This document shows positions 1-9,134 of a stretch of DNA of 64,000 nt, piece by piece. Source of the DNA: Rhodobium orientis. GTDB taxonomy: Bacteria; Pseudomonadota; Alphaproteobacteria; Rhizobiales; Rhodobiaceae. How positions within the stretch are numbered: the first letter of the stretch is position 1; each line of letters starts with the position of its first letter. The position numbers and the translations under genes are program-made. The DNA lies in contig NZ_NPEV01000005.1 of the NCBI RefSeq assembly GCF_003258835.1, positions 62,001 to 126,000 of the forward strand. The letters run 5' to 3'. The notes under the pieces are model-generated. The model was not told where the DNA came from, ran no database searches, and saw only the letters and a program-made list of their open reading frames with translations.

Positions 1-380
1 CGACGACGGCATTCCTTGAGCACGTCTACGAAAGCTTTCCGGTGCTGCGCGAACGCCGCCAGTCGCTTGCGGCCGGCCTGTCCGGCGGCCAGCAGCAGAT
101 GCTGGCGATCGGCCGCGCGCTGATGAGCGATCCCAAGCTCCTTCTCCTCGACGAACCGTCGATGGGTCTTGCGCCGATCCTGGTCGACAAGATCTTCGAG
201 GCGATCACACGGCTGCGCGATGCCGGCACGACCGTGTTCCTCGTCGAACAGAACGCCTTTGCCGCGCTCAACATCGCCGACCGCGGCTATGTCATCGAGA
301 CCGGGGACATCACGCTTTCCGGTCCGGCCGGCGACCTGATGCGCGACGAGCGCGTCCGCGAGGCCTATCTCGGCGTCTGA
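1..380 (+). CDS. livF: LivF-type branched-chain amino acid ABC transporter ATPase (3' part only)
   Basis: The gene enters from the left edge, is open from base 3, and stops at TGA 378-380. The visible C-terminal half has the ABC signature LSGGQQQML, the Walker B block [13 protein letters not shown], and the H-loop region replaced by the LivF-typical FLVEQNAF. The ending REAYLGV is typical of LivF. LivF is one of the two cytoplasmic ATPases of high-affinity branched-chain amino acid or amide uptake systems. The Walker A part and any partner genes lie outside the window. A second, separate LivF is encoded at 40382-41095. A short GC-rich stem followed by a T-run near 383-418 could end this transcript, but the stem is weak. 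Confidence 0.93.
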   Translation, partial: TTAFLEHVYESFPVLRERRQSLAAGLSGGQQQMLAIGRALMSDPKLLLLDEPSMGLAPILVDKIFEAITRLRDAGTTVFLVEQNAFAALNIADRGYVIETGDITLSGPAGDLMRDERVREAYLGV

Positions 381-591
381 CCGGCCTTGCGGGCCGCCCG
401 TTTGCACCTGTTTTTTTCGGGCTGACCGGCTTGTTGCCGCCCGCGACGGTGGACGGGCGGGCGGGTAATGTTGTAATCCTTTCTTTGGGTTCTCGTGGTT
501 AGGTGAGGTGGCGGCTGCCATCGTAAGGTCATGATCGTCTGGCGAATATGCGATCGGCATCACCTACAAATCGTACTCCGAGGGGGCATTA

Positions 592-1419
592 TTGGCCGAC
601 GCGATCGTTGAAAGCGCCAGGAATCATGCGACGCGCCTGCTTCAGAGCGGCGTCGAACGGTTTGCGCCAATTGTCGAAAAGCGCGCTGCCATCGGGGAAA
701 AGGTGGGCGCGTTCGCCGGCAAGATCGGCTACCTGTCGCCGGTCCGCAGACGCGAGAAGCGGAACGATTACATCGTCGAATTCGACGGGGTGACGAAGAC
801 CTATCGGACCAAGAAGGGCACGAAGACCATCCTTCGCGACGCCACCTTCAAGGTCAACCGCGGCCGCAGCCTCGCCGTCCTCGGCCAGAACGGTACCGGC
901 AAGTCGACATTGCTGCGCCTGCTGGCCGGCGTCGAGCATCCGACCGAAGGCTCGATCCGGCGCGGCGGCCGTGTGTCGTGGCCGCTCGGCTTCGGCGGCG
1001 GCTTCGCCAGCGACATCTCGGCCCGGGAAAACTGCATCTTCATCAGCCGCATCTACAATGCGGATCCGGAGGAAGTGATCGACTTCGTTGAGAGTTTCGC
1101 CGAACTCGGCAACTATTTCGACATGCCGGTAAAGACCTATTCATCGGGCATGAAGGCGCGTCTGGCCTTCGGCATGAGCATGGCGATCGAGTTCGACTGC
1201 TATCTGATCGACGAGCTCACCGCGGTCGGCGACAAGCGCTTCAGGGACAAATGTCATGCGGAGTTCTCCGCCCGGCGCGAGACGGCCGACGTCATCATGA
1301 TTTCGCACTCGGTGCAGACGATCATTTCCTACTGCGATACCGCGGCTGTCTTGAACAACGGCCGGCTGGAGTTCTATGACGATCTCCACGAGGCGATCGA
1401 AATCTACAAGGCCCTTTAG
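592..1419 (+). CDS. kpsT: KpsT-like polysaccharide export ABC ATPase
   Basis: This is the ATP-binding subunit of an ABC-2 type exporter for capsular or related surface polysaccharide, acting at the inner membrane. Of 275 residues, Walker A GQNGTGKST is at about 98-106, the signature SSGMKAR at about 184-190, and Walker B YLIDEL at about 204-209. The DELTAVGDKRF block is characteristic of the KpsT/CtrD family. A TTG start is chosen because a GAGGGGG ribosome site lies just upstream at 580-586. Residues 1-60 form an N-terminal extension, partly helical and basic, that usual KpsT proteins of about 220 residues lack. The KpsE-like gene follows after 3 bases, so the two form an operon. The KpsM permease partner is not in this window. 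Confidence 0.9.
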   Translation: MADAIVESARNHATRLLQSGVERFAPIVEKRAAIGEKVGAFAGKIGYLSPVRRREKRNDYIVEFDGVTKTYRTKKGTKTILRDATFKVNRGRSLAVLGQNGTGKSTLLRLLAGVEHPTEGSIRRGGRVSWPLGFGGGFASDISARENCIFISRIYNADPEEVIDFVESFAELGNYFDMPVKTYSSGMKARLAFGMSMAIEFDCYLIDELTAVGDKRFRDKCHAEFSARRETADVIMISHSVQTIISYCDTAAVLNNGRLEFYDDLHEAIEIYKAL

Positions 1420-1422
1420 CTC

Positions 1423-2670
1423 ATGCTGGAAATCCCCAATTCTGCCGACAGGCTGAAACGGCTGGCACTGGACCCGTCGGTCTTCACCACCGACGCCAAG
1501 AAGAACGACGACGCGCGGATGAAGCCGGAACGCAAGCGCGCCGGCAGAAAGACCCAGCGCAAGAAAAAGCCGCGCCTTTCGGTCAGCAAGTCGCTGGCGC
1601 TGTTCGTCGTGGTACCGGGGTTGCTCGCCGCGATCTATTTTTTCTTCATCGCCTCGGACCAGTACGCGGCTGAAGCGCGGTTCGCGATCCGCAGCGCAGA
1701 ATCCGGCGGTAGCCCGGACCTCATCGGCGGTCTCCTCGCCGGCGTCGGCAGCACGTCGTCGACTGCATCCGACGCCTATATCGTGACGGAGTACATCTAT
1801 TCGCGCGAACTCGTCGACGAGCTCGAAAAGGCGATCAACCTGCGCCAGATCTACAATCGCGACGAGGCCGACTTCCTCGCCCGGGCCGGCGACAACCGGT
1901 CGGTCGAGTCGTTCATGGACTACTGGAAGAGCATGGTCAGCGTCTATTTCGACTCGACCGAAGGGATCATCCTCCTGGAAGTGCGGGCGTTCACGCCGGC
2001 CGATGCCAAGCTGGTCGCCGAGAACGTGATCGGTCGCAGCGAACGGCTGATCAACGAGCTCTCCCGCAAGATACGGGACGATGCGGTCAACGAAGCACGC
2101 TCCGAAGTGGCCAGAGCCGAAAACCGGCTGCGCCTGGCGCGCGTCGCGATCGCCCGTTTCCGCGAGGTCAGCAAGATCATCGACCCGTCGATGACGGCCA
2201 AGACCGAGCACGCCATCGTTTCCTCGCTCGAGGGCCAGCTGGCCAAGCGTGAAACGGAATTGGGCACGGCGCTGATGTCGATGGGCGACACGGCGCCGCG
2301 CGTCATCCACATGCGGACCCAGATTGAGGCGTTGAAGAAGCAGATTCTCGACGAGCGGACGAAACTGGCGCTTCGCGATTCTGCCGGCGGCGAATCCCTG
2401 AACGAGAACCTGAAGCGCTACGAGGAGCTGGTTACCGAACAGGAGTTCGCCCAGAAGGCCTATGTGTCGACGCTGGGATCGCTGGAGCGCGCGCGAATCG
2501 AGGCCGACCGGCAACAGCGCTATCTGGCCGTGTTCGTCAATCCGCGGCTGCCGCAGGACGCCCTCTATCCGGAACGCCTGCGCTGGACGTTGATCATTTT
2601 CGGCGGCGCCTTCCTGATCTGGGGTGTCGGCTCGCTGGCGATCGCCAGTGTCCGCGATCACATGATTTGA
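1423..2670 (+). CDS. kpsE: KpsE/CtrB-like capsule export inner-membrane protein
   Basis: This is an inner-membrane periplasmic adaptor of the polysaccharide co-polymerase/KpsE family, thought to bridge the ABC exporter and the outer-membrane channel. The 415-residue protein has a basic cytoplasmic N-terminus (KRKRAGRKTQRKKKPR region). A membrane helix lies at about 57-77, followed by a long periplasmic part rich in coiled coil (about 210-360). A second membrane helix near the C-terminus (about 387-408) precedes a short tail. This two-helix topology with a large periplasmic domain is that of KpsE, CtrB and BexC. It starts at ATG three bases after the KpsT-like ATPase stop, so it is probably translated from the same mRNA. 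Confidence 0.9.
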   Translation: MLEIPNSADRLKRLALDPSVFTTDAKKNDDARMKPERKRAGRKTQRKKKPRLSVSKSLALFVVVPGLLAAIYFFFIASDQYAAEARFAIRSAESGGSPDLIGGLLAGVGSTSSTASDAYIVTEYIYSRELVDELEKAINLRQIYNRDEADFLARAGDNRSVESFMDYWKSMVSVYFDSTEGIILLEVRAFTPADAKLVAENVIGRSERLINELSRKIRDDAVNEARSEVARAENRLRLARVAIARFREVSKIIDPSMTAKTEHAIVSSLEGQLAKRETELGTALMSMGDTAPRVIHMRTQIEALKKQILDERTKLALRDSAGGESLNENLKRYEELVTEQEFAQKAYVSTLGSLERARIEADRQQRYLAVFVNPRLPQDALYPERLRWTLIIFGGAFLIWGVGSLAIASVRDHMI

Positions 2671-2987
2671 CGGTTCGCCGTCCGGCGTTCCTGGACAGGC
2701 GGTTCATATGGCATTTACCTTTTCCCTTCACCGCATGCTAACCAGGATGCGGTGACACTGGGCGTGGGGATCATCGGCGGCGCATCGCCTTTTTTGGAAA
2801 AAACGCCTTGCGCCGATCCGAAAATAACCGTCTCTTGCGACCTGCGGGGACGACGGCAAAGAGGGTGGGCGCGATAGTGTGGCGCCGCTGCAACGGGGAT
2901 CTCGGAAACCCGTCCGACTAAATTCGCGGATATGGCGGATGCGCCATGACGGTGGTAAGCAACGGCGTGCAATAACGATATAAACCC
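2671..2987. other. Intergenic region between kpsE-like gene and export lipoprotein gene
   Basis: This 317-base gap contains no convincing gene. It includes an inverted repeat at 2729-2754 with 8-base arms (CACCGCAT and ATGCGGTG) and a 10-base loop, and an A/T-tract stretch near 2799-2815. Its length suggests that the downstream lipoprotein gene has its own promoter instead of relying only on read-through. No clear -35/-10 pair was identified. Confidence 0.5.
2729..2754. repeat. Inverted repeat upstream of export lipoprotein gene
   Basis: The arms CACCGCAT (2729-2736) and ATGCGGTG (2747-2754) are perfectly complementary across a 10-base loop. There is no following T-run, so it is not an obvious terminator. 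It could be an operator or a transcript hairpin. Confidence 0.4.
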
Positions 2988-4118
2988 ATGCATCACAAAC
3001 TCCTTTTCGCGCTTGCCATTGTCGGGATTCTGGGCGGCTGTTCGGGGCTTCCGAGCGAAGGGCCGTCGGCGATGGACATCAGCGCGGCAGACATCGAGTC
3101 GCTGCCGCAGACCGAGTACATCTTCGTCCCGATTGACGCCAACAGCGCGAACGTGGCCGGCCAATACCGGCTGACGGAGTTCTCCCGCAATTTCAAGGTC
3201 GGCGCGCCAGGCAACGGCCAGCGTCTCGGCGTCGGTGACCGGATCGCCGTGACGATCTGGGAAGCGGGCGAGAACGGCCTGTTCTCCACGGTCAACGGCA
3301 AGAACACGAATGTCGAATCCGTCGTCGACGAGAACGGCATGATTTTCATTCCCTATGCTGGGCGGATGCGCGTGGCGGGACGGACCGTGGAAACGGTGCG
3401 CCAGAACATCGAGGCCAATCTGGTCGACAAGGCGATCCAGCCGCAGGTTCTGGTGAACGTGAAGGGCAATGTCAGCAACAGCGCGGTCATCGTCGGAGAC
3501 ATCTCCAAGCCAGGCCGCTATCCGATCTCGCTGCGCGGCACGCGGATTCTCGATCTGATCGCCGGTGCGGGCGGATCGAAATATCCGACCTACGAGACGG
3601 TGGTGACGCTGAAGCGCAAGGACCGCACCGCGACCACCGTGCTTGAGAACCTTTTCGACTATCCGGGAAACAATATCTTCCTGTCGCCGAACGACAACAT
3701 CCTCCTGGCCCACGCGCCGCGCAGCTTCACGGCCTTTGGCGCGGTCGATTCCACCAAGGAGTACAGGTTCGAATCGCGCACCATCACGCTGGCGGAGGCC
3801 CTGGCACGAGCCGGCGGCCTGGACGACAAGCGGGCCGATGCGGGCGGCGTGTTCCTGTTCCGCTTCGAGGACGTGGAAGTTGCGCGTCAACTCAGCGACA
3901 AGGTCGATCTGCAGGCCGTGTCCGGCTACAAAGTTCCTGTCGTCTACCGGCTTAACTTCAAAGATCCGAAAGCGTTCTTCTACGCGCGCTATTTCGAACT
4001 GCGCGACAAGGACATCCTCTACGTCGCCAATCATCCGACGGCCGAATTCGGCAAGTTCCTGAACATCATCCAGCCGGGTATTACCTCGGCCCGTTCGGTC
4101 GACCTGATCACCCGCTAA
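2988..4118 (+). CDS. Polysaccharide export outer-membrane lipoprotein (Wza/CtrA/BexD type)
   Basis: This is the outer-membrane component of capsule or exopolysaccharide export, expected to form the exit channel for the polymer handled by the upstream ATPase and KpsE-like protein. The 376-residue product has a lipoprotein signal peptide ending in LGGC, with the cysteine at about residue 19. A Poly_export domain follows (LGVGDRIAVTIWEAGENGLF, then a GMIFIPYAGRMRVAG segment), with SLBB-like repeats after it (VIVGDISKPGRYPI and FGAVDSTKEYRF). Its length fits CtrA/BexD (about 390) better than the longer KpsD. It is separated from the kpsE-like gene by 317 bases and may have its own promoter. Confidence 0.92.
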   Translation: MHHKLLFALAIVGILGGCSGLPSEGPSAMDISAADIESLPQTEYIFVPIDANSANVAGQYRLTEFSRNFKVGAPGNGQRLGVGDRIAVTIWEAGENGLFSTVNGKNTNVESVVDENGMIFIPYAGRMRVAGRTVETVRQNIEANLVDKAIQPQVLVNVKGNVSNSAVIVGDISKPGRYPISLRGTRILDLIAGAGGSKYPTYETVVTLKRKDRTATTVLENLFDYPGNNIFLSPNDNILLAHAPRSFTAFGAVDSTKEYRFESRTITLAEALARAGGLDDKRADAGGVFLFRFEDVEVARQLSDKVDLQAVSGYKVPVVYRLNFKDPKAFFYARYFELRDKDILYVANHPTAEFGKFLNIIQPGITSARSVDLITR

Positions 4119-4279
4119 GCCACGCCGCATCGGATACCGCCGTCGAGCGTTGTCCGATCTCCGGTCCAGATGTGCGCCGGCAATGCCTTGCGATGACGGC
4201 AGCCATCTTCGCACGAAGGCGGCGACTGCCCGCCTTCGGCTACTCCATGTCGCAGAGCTGTGGGAAAGTCCGGGACGGC

Positions 4280-4687
4280 TTACTTGTTGCCGACGCGCAC
4301 GACGATATCCACCGAGCGGATGGTCTCGCCGTCTCCCAGGGGCGGGAGCTTGTCGGTATCGATCGCCATCATCGGCAGGTCGACCAGGTGATGGTCGTCT
4401 TCGTTGTAGATGTGGTGGTGATCGTCCGTATTGGTGTCGAAAAAGGTGCTGGAGTTGTCGATGACGATGCGCTTCAGGAGGCCGGCGGCGCAGAACTGGT
4501 TGAGGGTGTTGTAGACGGTCGCCTGGGAGACGCGCACGCGGGCGCGTCGCGCCGTTTCCATGACGTCATCGGCTGTCACGTGTTTGGTCGTCGGCCCGTC
4601 GAAAAGAAGGCCGGCAATGGCGATGCGCTTCTCGGTCGGCTTGAGGCCGGCCTTGCGCAACAGGCGCTCAAGGGCGAGGCGCTGCAT
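4280..4687 (-). CDS. irr: Irr, Fur-family iron response regulator
   Basis: Irr is the haem-responsive iron regulator of alphaproteobacteria, a Fur homologue that represses or activates iron and haem genes when iron is low. The 135-residue product has the Fur winged-helix DNA-binding domain (LKPTEKRIAIAGLLF, then SQATVYNTLNQF). It also has the histidine-rich segment DDHHHIYNEDDHH; the HHH motif is the Irr hallmark for haem binding. ATG at 4685-4687 is preferred to the upstream TTG at 4714 because a GGGAG site sits at the right distance. A palindromic Irr-box-like site at 4721-4735 suggests autoregulation. Confidence 0.92.
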   Translation of the reverse strand: MQRLALERLLRKAGLKPTEKRIAIAGLLFDGPTTKHVTADDVMETARRARVRVSQATVYNTLNQFCAAGLLKRIVIDNSSTFFDTNTDDHHHIYNEDDHHLVDLPMMAIDTDKLPPLGDGETIRSVDIVVRVGNK

Positions 4688-4720
4688 GGGAGGCTCCCGA
4701 TTTATACCTAGCAAATAATT

Positions 4721-4735
4721 TTAGAAGCATTCTTG
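4721..4735. promoter_or_regulatory. Irr-box (iron control element)-like palindrome
   Basis: The sequence TTAGAAGCATTCTTG contains perfect inverted arms AGAA and TTCT around GCA. It resembles the published alphaproteobacterial Irr-box, which I recall as TTAGAA-N3-TTCTAA. It lies about 34 bases upstream of the irr start, in an AT-rich stretch that stands out from the surrounding GC-rich DNA. Autoregulation of irr is inferred from the position. Confidence 0.6.
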
Positions 4736-4917
4736 TTTATTACAAGGGCAAAGTTAGTCGATGCCCATTTCACGGGCGCTGCAATGTTTTCTGACCGGAT
4801 TCGGACGGCTTATCAAAGAAGCTTCTTGACCGCTGCTCGCCAGAGCCGATACCGGCGGTGGCAGAGACCTGCGCCGGGTGACCCTTCGTTCCCGCCGCCA
4901 CACAAAAGGGACCCGGC

Positions 4918-6222
4918 ATGAAGGACGGCGGCCGCCTGATGGCGGCGATTGAAATCATCGACGACATCCTCTCGCGGCGCCGGCCGGCGGCCGATGCGCT
5001 GAAGGACTGGGGCCTTGCCCACCGGTTTGCCGGCTCCGGCGACCGGGCGGCGATCGGCAATCTCGTCTTCGACGCGCTGCGCCGGCGCCTGTCGCTCGCC
5101 TGGCGCATGGGTGACGACAATGGGCGCGCGCTGGTGCTCGGTGCCTATGTGACGATGTGGGGTAAGGACCTTGCCGACCTCGATGCGGTGCTCGGCGACG
5201 ACCGTCACGCGCCGGAGCCGCTCGGCGATGCGGAACGGGCGGCGCTTGCCGGCGAGGTCCGGGACGGCGCGCCGGACCATGTGCTGGCGGACGTGCCGGA
5301 CTGGCTGTGGCCGGAATTCGTCGCCGCCTTCGGGGAGCGCGCCGTCGACGAGGGCAGGGCGCTTGCCGACCGGGCGCCGCTGGATCTGCGCGTCAACACG
5401 CTGAAGGCCGACCGTGAGAAGGTGATGAAGGCGCTTTCCCGGTTCGGCGCCGTTGAGACGCCGCTGTCGCCGGTGGGGCTGCGTATCGCCGCGCCCGACG
5501 GGCCGAAGCGGCTGCCGCATGTGCAGTCGGAAGACGCCTTCAGGAAGGGCTGGTTCGAGATCCAGGACGAGGCGAGCCAGCTCGCCGCGCTGCTTGCCGG
5601 AGGGCTCGGCGGCGGCCAGACGGTGGACTATTGCGCCGGTGCCGGCGGCAAGACCCTGGCGCTCGCCGCGCAATCCCGCAACGCCGGCCAGATCTACGCC
5701 CACGACGCGGACCAGCGACGCTTCGGCGATATCCGCGAGCGGCTGAAGCGGGCGGGCGTGCGCAACGTCCAGCTTCGCGGTCCGGACGGCGACACGCTCT
5801 CAGACCTGGAGGGCCGCGCCGACACGGTGCTGGTCGATGCGCCCTGCACCGGCACCGGCACCTGGCGCCGGCGGCCGGACGCCAAATGGCGGGTCGCGCC
5901 GGGAGCCCTGGAGCTGAGGATTGCCGAGCAGGAGGCGGTGCTTGCCGAGGCGGCGCGGCTGGTCAAGCCCGGCGGTCACCTCGTCTATGCCACCTGCTCG
6001 CTGCTTGCCGCGGAAAACGAGGGCCGCATCGCTGCCTTTCTCGATGCCAATCCCGGCTTCCGGCTGGCGGCGCCCGGCGATGCCTGGCTGGCGGCGACCG
6101 GAGAGGCGATGCCCGAGGGTCTGCGGGCCGCCGTCGGCGACCGTGGCGATTGCGCGCGACTCACCCCGGCAACGAGCGGAACCGACGGCTTTTTCGTTGC
6201 CCTCATGCAGCGAGCGGAATGA
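4918..6222 (+). CDS. rsmB: RsmB-type 16S rRNA (cytosine-C5) methyltransferase
   Basis: This is a SAM-dependent RNA m5C methyltransferase of the RsmB/NOP2/Sun family. Of its 434 residues, the first about 130 form a NusB-like RNA-binding domain. The catalytic domain follows, with the SAM-binding motif VDYCAGAGGKTLAL. Motif IV, DAPCTGTGTWRRRPD, carries one catalytic cysteine, and YATCSLLAAENE carries the second. Length and domain order match alphaproteobacterial RsmB. ATG 4918 begins the typical N-terminus, with GGRLMAAIEI close behind. It stands between irr, which is divergent, and guaA, which is co-directional 90 bases downstream. Confidence 0.92.
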   Translation: MKDGGRLMAAIEIIDDILSRRRPAADALKDWGLAHRFAGSGDRAAIGNLVFDALRRRLSLAWRMGDDNGRALVLGAYVTMWGKDLADLDAVLGDDRHAPEPLGDAERAALAGEVRDGAPDHVLADVPDWLWPEFVAAFGERAVDEGRALADRAPLDLRVNTLKADREKVMKALSRFGAVETPLSPVGLRIAAPDGPKRLPHVQSEDAFRKGWFEIQDEASQLAALLAGGLGGGQTVDYCAGAGGKTLALAAQSRNAGQIYAHDADQRRFGDIRERLKRAGVRNVQLRGPDGDTLSDLEGRADTVLVDAPCTGTGTWRRRPDAKWRVAPGALELRIAEQEAVLAEAARLVKPGGHLVYATCSLLAAENEGRIAAFLDANPGFRLAAPGDAWLAATGEAMPEGLRAAVGDRGDCARLTPATSGTDGFFVALMQRAE

Positions 6223-6312
6223 CCGGCCGCTCCACCAATACCGCACTGCGAAAACAAAACGCGTGACAGCCGGCCCCTCGGTCTTGCGGACGGGCCGAAG
6301 CTCGCTTATGCG

Positions 6313-7866
6313 ATGTCCATGACAGACACCGTTCTTGTGATCGACTTCGGCTCCCAGGTGACGCAGCTCATTGCGCGGCGCGTGCGCGAGGCCGGGGTCT
6401 ACTCCGAAATCGTTCCGTTCCAGAGCGCTGGCGAGGCTTTCGAGCGGCTGAAGCCGAAGGGCGTCATCCTGTCGGGGGGGCCTGCCTCGGTGCTGGACGA
6501 GAACGCGCCTTCGGCGCCTCCCATCGTCTTTGAGGCCGGTCTTCCCATCCTCGGCATCTGCTACGGCCAGCAGACCACCTGCCTGCAGCTCGGCGGCATG
6601 GTGGAGGGCGGCCACGCGGCGGAGTTCGGCCGCGCCTTCGTGGAAATCCACGAGCCGTCGACCCTTTACGAGGGGATCTGGTCGGTCGGCGAGCGGCACC
6701 AGGTGTGGATGAGCCATGGCGACCGGGTGACAAGGTTGCCGGAGGGCTTTGCCGTGCGCGCCACGTCGCCGAACGCGCCCTTTGCGGTGGCCACCGACGA
6801 GGACCGCAGGATCTACACCACCATGTTCCATCCGGAGGTCTACCACACCCCGGACGGCGCGGCGCTGCTGAAGCGCTTCGTGGTCGATATCTGCGGCTGC
6901 ACGGCCGACTGGACGATGGCCGCGTTCCGGGACGAGGCGATTGCCAAGGTCCGCGCCCAGGTCGGCGACGGCCGGGTGATCTGCGGGCTTTCCGGCGGCG
7001 TCGATTCCTCCGTCGTCGCGGTGCTCCTGCACGAGGCGATCGGCGAGCAGCTCACCTGCATCTTCGTCGACCACGGCCTGATGCGTCTCAACGAGGCCGA
7101 GGAAGTCGTCGGCCTGTTCCGGGATCACTACAACATCCCGCTCGTCCATGTGGACGCGGCGGACACCTTCATCGACGCGCTCACGGGCGAGAGCGACCCG
7201 GAGACCAAGCGCAAGACCATCGGCCGGCTCTTCATCGAGGTCTTCGAGGAAGAGGCCAAGAAGATCGGCGGCGCCGATTTCCTGGCGCAGGGGACGCTCT
7301 ATCCCGATGTCATCGAGAGCGTTTCGTTCACCGGCGGACCGTCGGTGACGATCAAGTCGCACCACAATGTGGGCGGCCTGCCGGAACGCATGAACATGAA
7401 GCTGGTGGAGCCGCTCCGCGAACTCTTCAAGGACGAGGTGCGCGCGCTCGGGCGCGAGCTCGGCCTGCCCGAGGCCTTCGTCGGCCGCCATCCGTTCCCG
7501 GGGCCGGGGCTCGCCATCCGCTGCCCGGGCGGGGTCTCACGCGAAAAGCTCGACATCCTGCGCCAGGCCGACGCCATCTATCTGGACGAGATCCGCAAGG
7601 CCGGGCTCTACGACGCCATCTGGCAGGCATTTGCCGTGCTTTTGCCGGTGCAGACCGTCGGCGTCATGGGCGACGGGCGGACCTACGAGTTCGTCTGCGG
7701 CCTTAGGGCCGTCACCTCTGTCGACGGCATGACCGCGGATTTCTTCCATTTCGACATGGAATTCCTCGGCCGGGTGTCGGCGCGCATCGTCAACGAGGTC
7801 CGCGGCATCAACCGCGTCGTCTACGACGTCACGTCGAAACCGCCAGGGACGATCGAGTGGGAATGA
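6313..7866 (+). CDS. guaA: GMP synthase (glutamine-hydrolysing)
   Basis: This enzyme converts XMP to GMP with glutamine as the nitrogen donor, the last step of GMP synthesis, in the cytoplasm. The 517-residue protein has a class I glutamine amidotransferase domain with the nucleophile in GICYGQQ and the His/Glu pair in [12 protein letters not shown]. The ATP-pyrophosphatase domain follows with the P-loop SGGVDSSV, and the C-terminal dimerisation domain ends in KPPGTIEWE. All key residues are present and the length is standard. Two in-frame ATGs (6313 and 6319) could start it; the difference is two residues. Confidence 0.98.
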   Translation: MSMTDTVLVIDFGSQVTQLIARRVREAGVYSEIVPFQSAGEAFERLKPKGVILSGGPASVLDENAPSAPPIVFEAGLPILGICYGQQTTCLQLGGMVEGGHAAEFGRAFVEIHEPSTLYEGIWSVGERHQVWMSHGDRVTRLPEGFAVRATSPNAPFAVATDEDRRIYTTMFHPEVYHTPDGAALLKRFVVDICGCTADWTMAAFRDEAIAKVRAQVGDGRVICGLSGGVDSSVVAVLLHEAIGEQLTCIFVDHGLMRLNEAEEVVGLFRDHYNIPLVHVDAADTFIDALTGESDPETKRKTIGRLFIEVFEEEAKKIGGADFLAQGTLYPDVIESVSFTGGPSVTIKSHHNVGGLPERMNMKLVEPLRELFKDEVRALGRELGLPEAFVGRHPFPGPGLAIRCPGGVSREKLDILRQADAIYLDEIRKAGLYDAIWQAFAVLLPVQTVGVMGDGRTYEFVCGLRAVTSVDGMTADFFHFDMEFLGRVSARIVNEVRGINRVVYDVTSKPPGTIEWE

Positions 7867-7873
7867 TCTCGGC

Positions 7874-7895
7874 CCGCACCGTCTCCGAGGTGCGG
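7874..7895 (+). terminator. Possible hairpin after guaA
   Basis: The arms CCGCACC (7874-7880) and GGTGCGG (7889-7895) pair perfectly across an 8-base loop, a few bases after the guaA stop and before the convergent LysR gene. There is no T-run, so intrinsic termination is uncertain. Confidence 0.3.
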
Positions 7896-7945
7896 ATGAA
7901 GTGAGAATGGCCGCAAAACTTGGCCTCTGCCGGTAACTCCCGTTT

Positions 7946-8923
7946 TCAGACGTCGGCTGCCGTTCTTGCCGCCATTGAACTCTGCGGGCACTCTTCGCTC
8001 GGCGGACTTTCCCCTGCGCTCACGATGCCGTCGACCGAACGCAGCTCCGGAACCGCGAAGTCGGTGAACGCGCGCACGACCGGCCGCATGAAACGCACGG
8101 ATGGATAGGCAAGGAACGCCTCCGTTGGCCTGACCTCATAGTCCGGCAGGATGCGCACGAGACGGCCCTCTGCGAGCTCGTCGTTGACGAGGAGCTGCTG
8201 CACGGGACCTGCGGCATGGCCCTCGATCAGCGTCGCGGCGATGACCTCGGCATTATTGGTGCGCAGAACGGCGCGAACCGGAACGTCGACCAGCCGGCCG
8301 TCGCGATGCCGGAGCGGGAGGACATCGCGCGAGGCGAGGAGGGCGGCGTTGGTGATGATGCCGACCTCCGACAGCCGCTGCACGGTGTCGATCGGGCCGG
8401 ACCGGTCGAGAAAGTCCGGCGAGGCGACGAGGATGCGGCGGACCGCGCCAAGACGGCGGATGATGAGTTCCTGATCGACCGGACGGCCGTATTTGATCGC
8501 GAGATCGAAATTCTCGTAGACGAGGTCGACGTCGCGATTGTCGAGAACGAGATCGGCCGTGACATCCGGATGGCGCCGCTGGAAGGCCATGACGATGCCA
8601 TGGAGATGCTTCGCCCCAAGGCACGACGGAGCGTGAACGCGTAGATTTCCTTCGACCGCGCCCATGTCGCGACGAACGCCCTCAAGCGCGGCCTCGATGG
8701 TGGCCAGCGCCTCGCGGCTGGTGTCGTAAAGGGCCTGGCCCTCGGGGGTGGTCCGCACGATCCGTGCCGAGCGCTCAAGCAGACGTGCGCCGACATGGCG
8801 TTCGAGATTGCGCAGGTGCTTGGTAACGCCGGGCTGGGAGACCCCGAGGTCGCGGGCGGCGGCGGTCACGGAGCCGCGCTCGACGGTGCGGACGAAAGCT
8901 CTCAGTGCCGCGGCGATATCCAT
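7946..8923 (-). CDS. LysR-family transcriptional regulator
   Basis: This is a 325-residue LysR-type regulator with an N-terminal winged HTH (residues about 1-60: SVTAAARDLGVSQPGVTKHL, then GARLLERSARIVRTT) and a C-terminal effector-binding domain. ATG at 8921-8923 is chosen because it starts the domain at MDIAAALRAF. An open frame continues upstream, but that part has no LysR similarity. It is divergent from the L,D-transpeptidase gene with a 211-base, partly AT-rich gap (around 9028-9070) that could hold its operator. No effector can be assigned. It ends 79 bases from guaA on the opposite strand. Confidence 0.88.
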   Translation of the reverse strand: MDIAAALRAFVRTVERGSVTAAARDLGVSQPGVTKHLRNLERHVGARLLERSARIVRTTPEGQALYDTSREALATIEAALEGVRRDMGAVEGNLRVHAPSCLGAKHLHGIVMAFQRRHPDVTADLVLDNRDVDLVYENFDLAIKYGRPVDQELIIRRLGAVRRILVASPDFLDRSGPIDTVQRLSEVGIITNAALLASRDVLPLRHRDGRLVDVPVRAVLRTNNAEVIAATLIEGHAAGPVQQLLVNDELAEGRLVRILPDYEVRPTEAFLAYPSVRFMRPVVRAFTDFAVPELRSVDGIVSAGESPPSEECPQSSMAARTAADV

Positions 8924-9134
8924 CGGTTCTGACCTCGATGTCCCGGCTTGCAGGCGATGCGCGACGGCGCCCGGAACATCCGCCCGGCGCGTTGGGTCGC
9001 ACCGCCCGCCCCATCGTACTGCTCTATCATAGCCATTGGTTATGAATGCAATTACCTCATAACGTATAGACGCGCCTTGCGCCATCTGTTTCTGATCGCC
9101 GGGATTTTTGGCTCTCATGAGGTGCAGACGCGGC

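Noticed and set aside
1141-2661. 506-codon open frame on the minus strand opposite kpsT/kpsE-like genes
   Set aside because: It is a shadow of GC-rich codon usage in the genuine plus-strand genes. It has a composition of shadow type (rich in Arg, His, Gln, Asp) and no ribosome site or family motifs.
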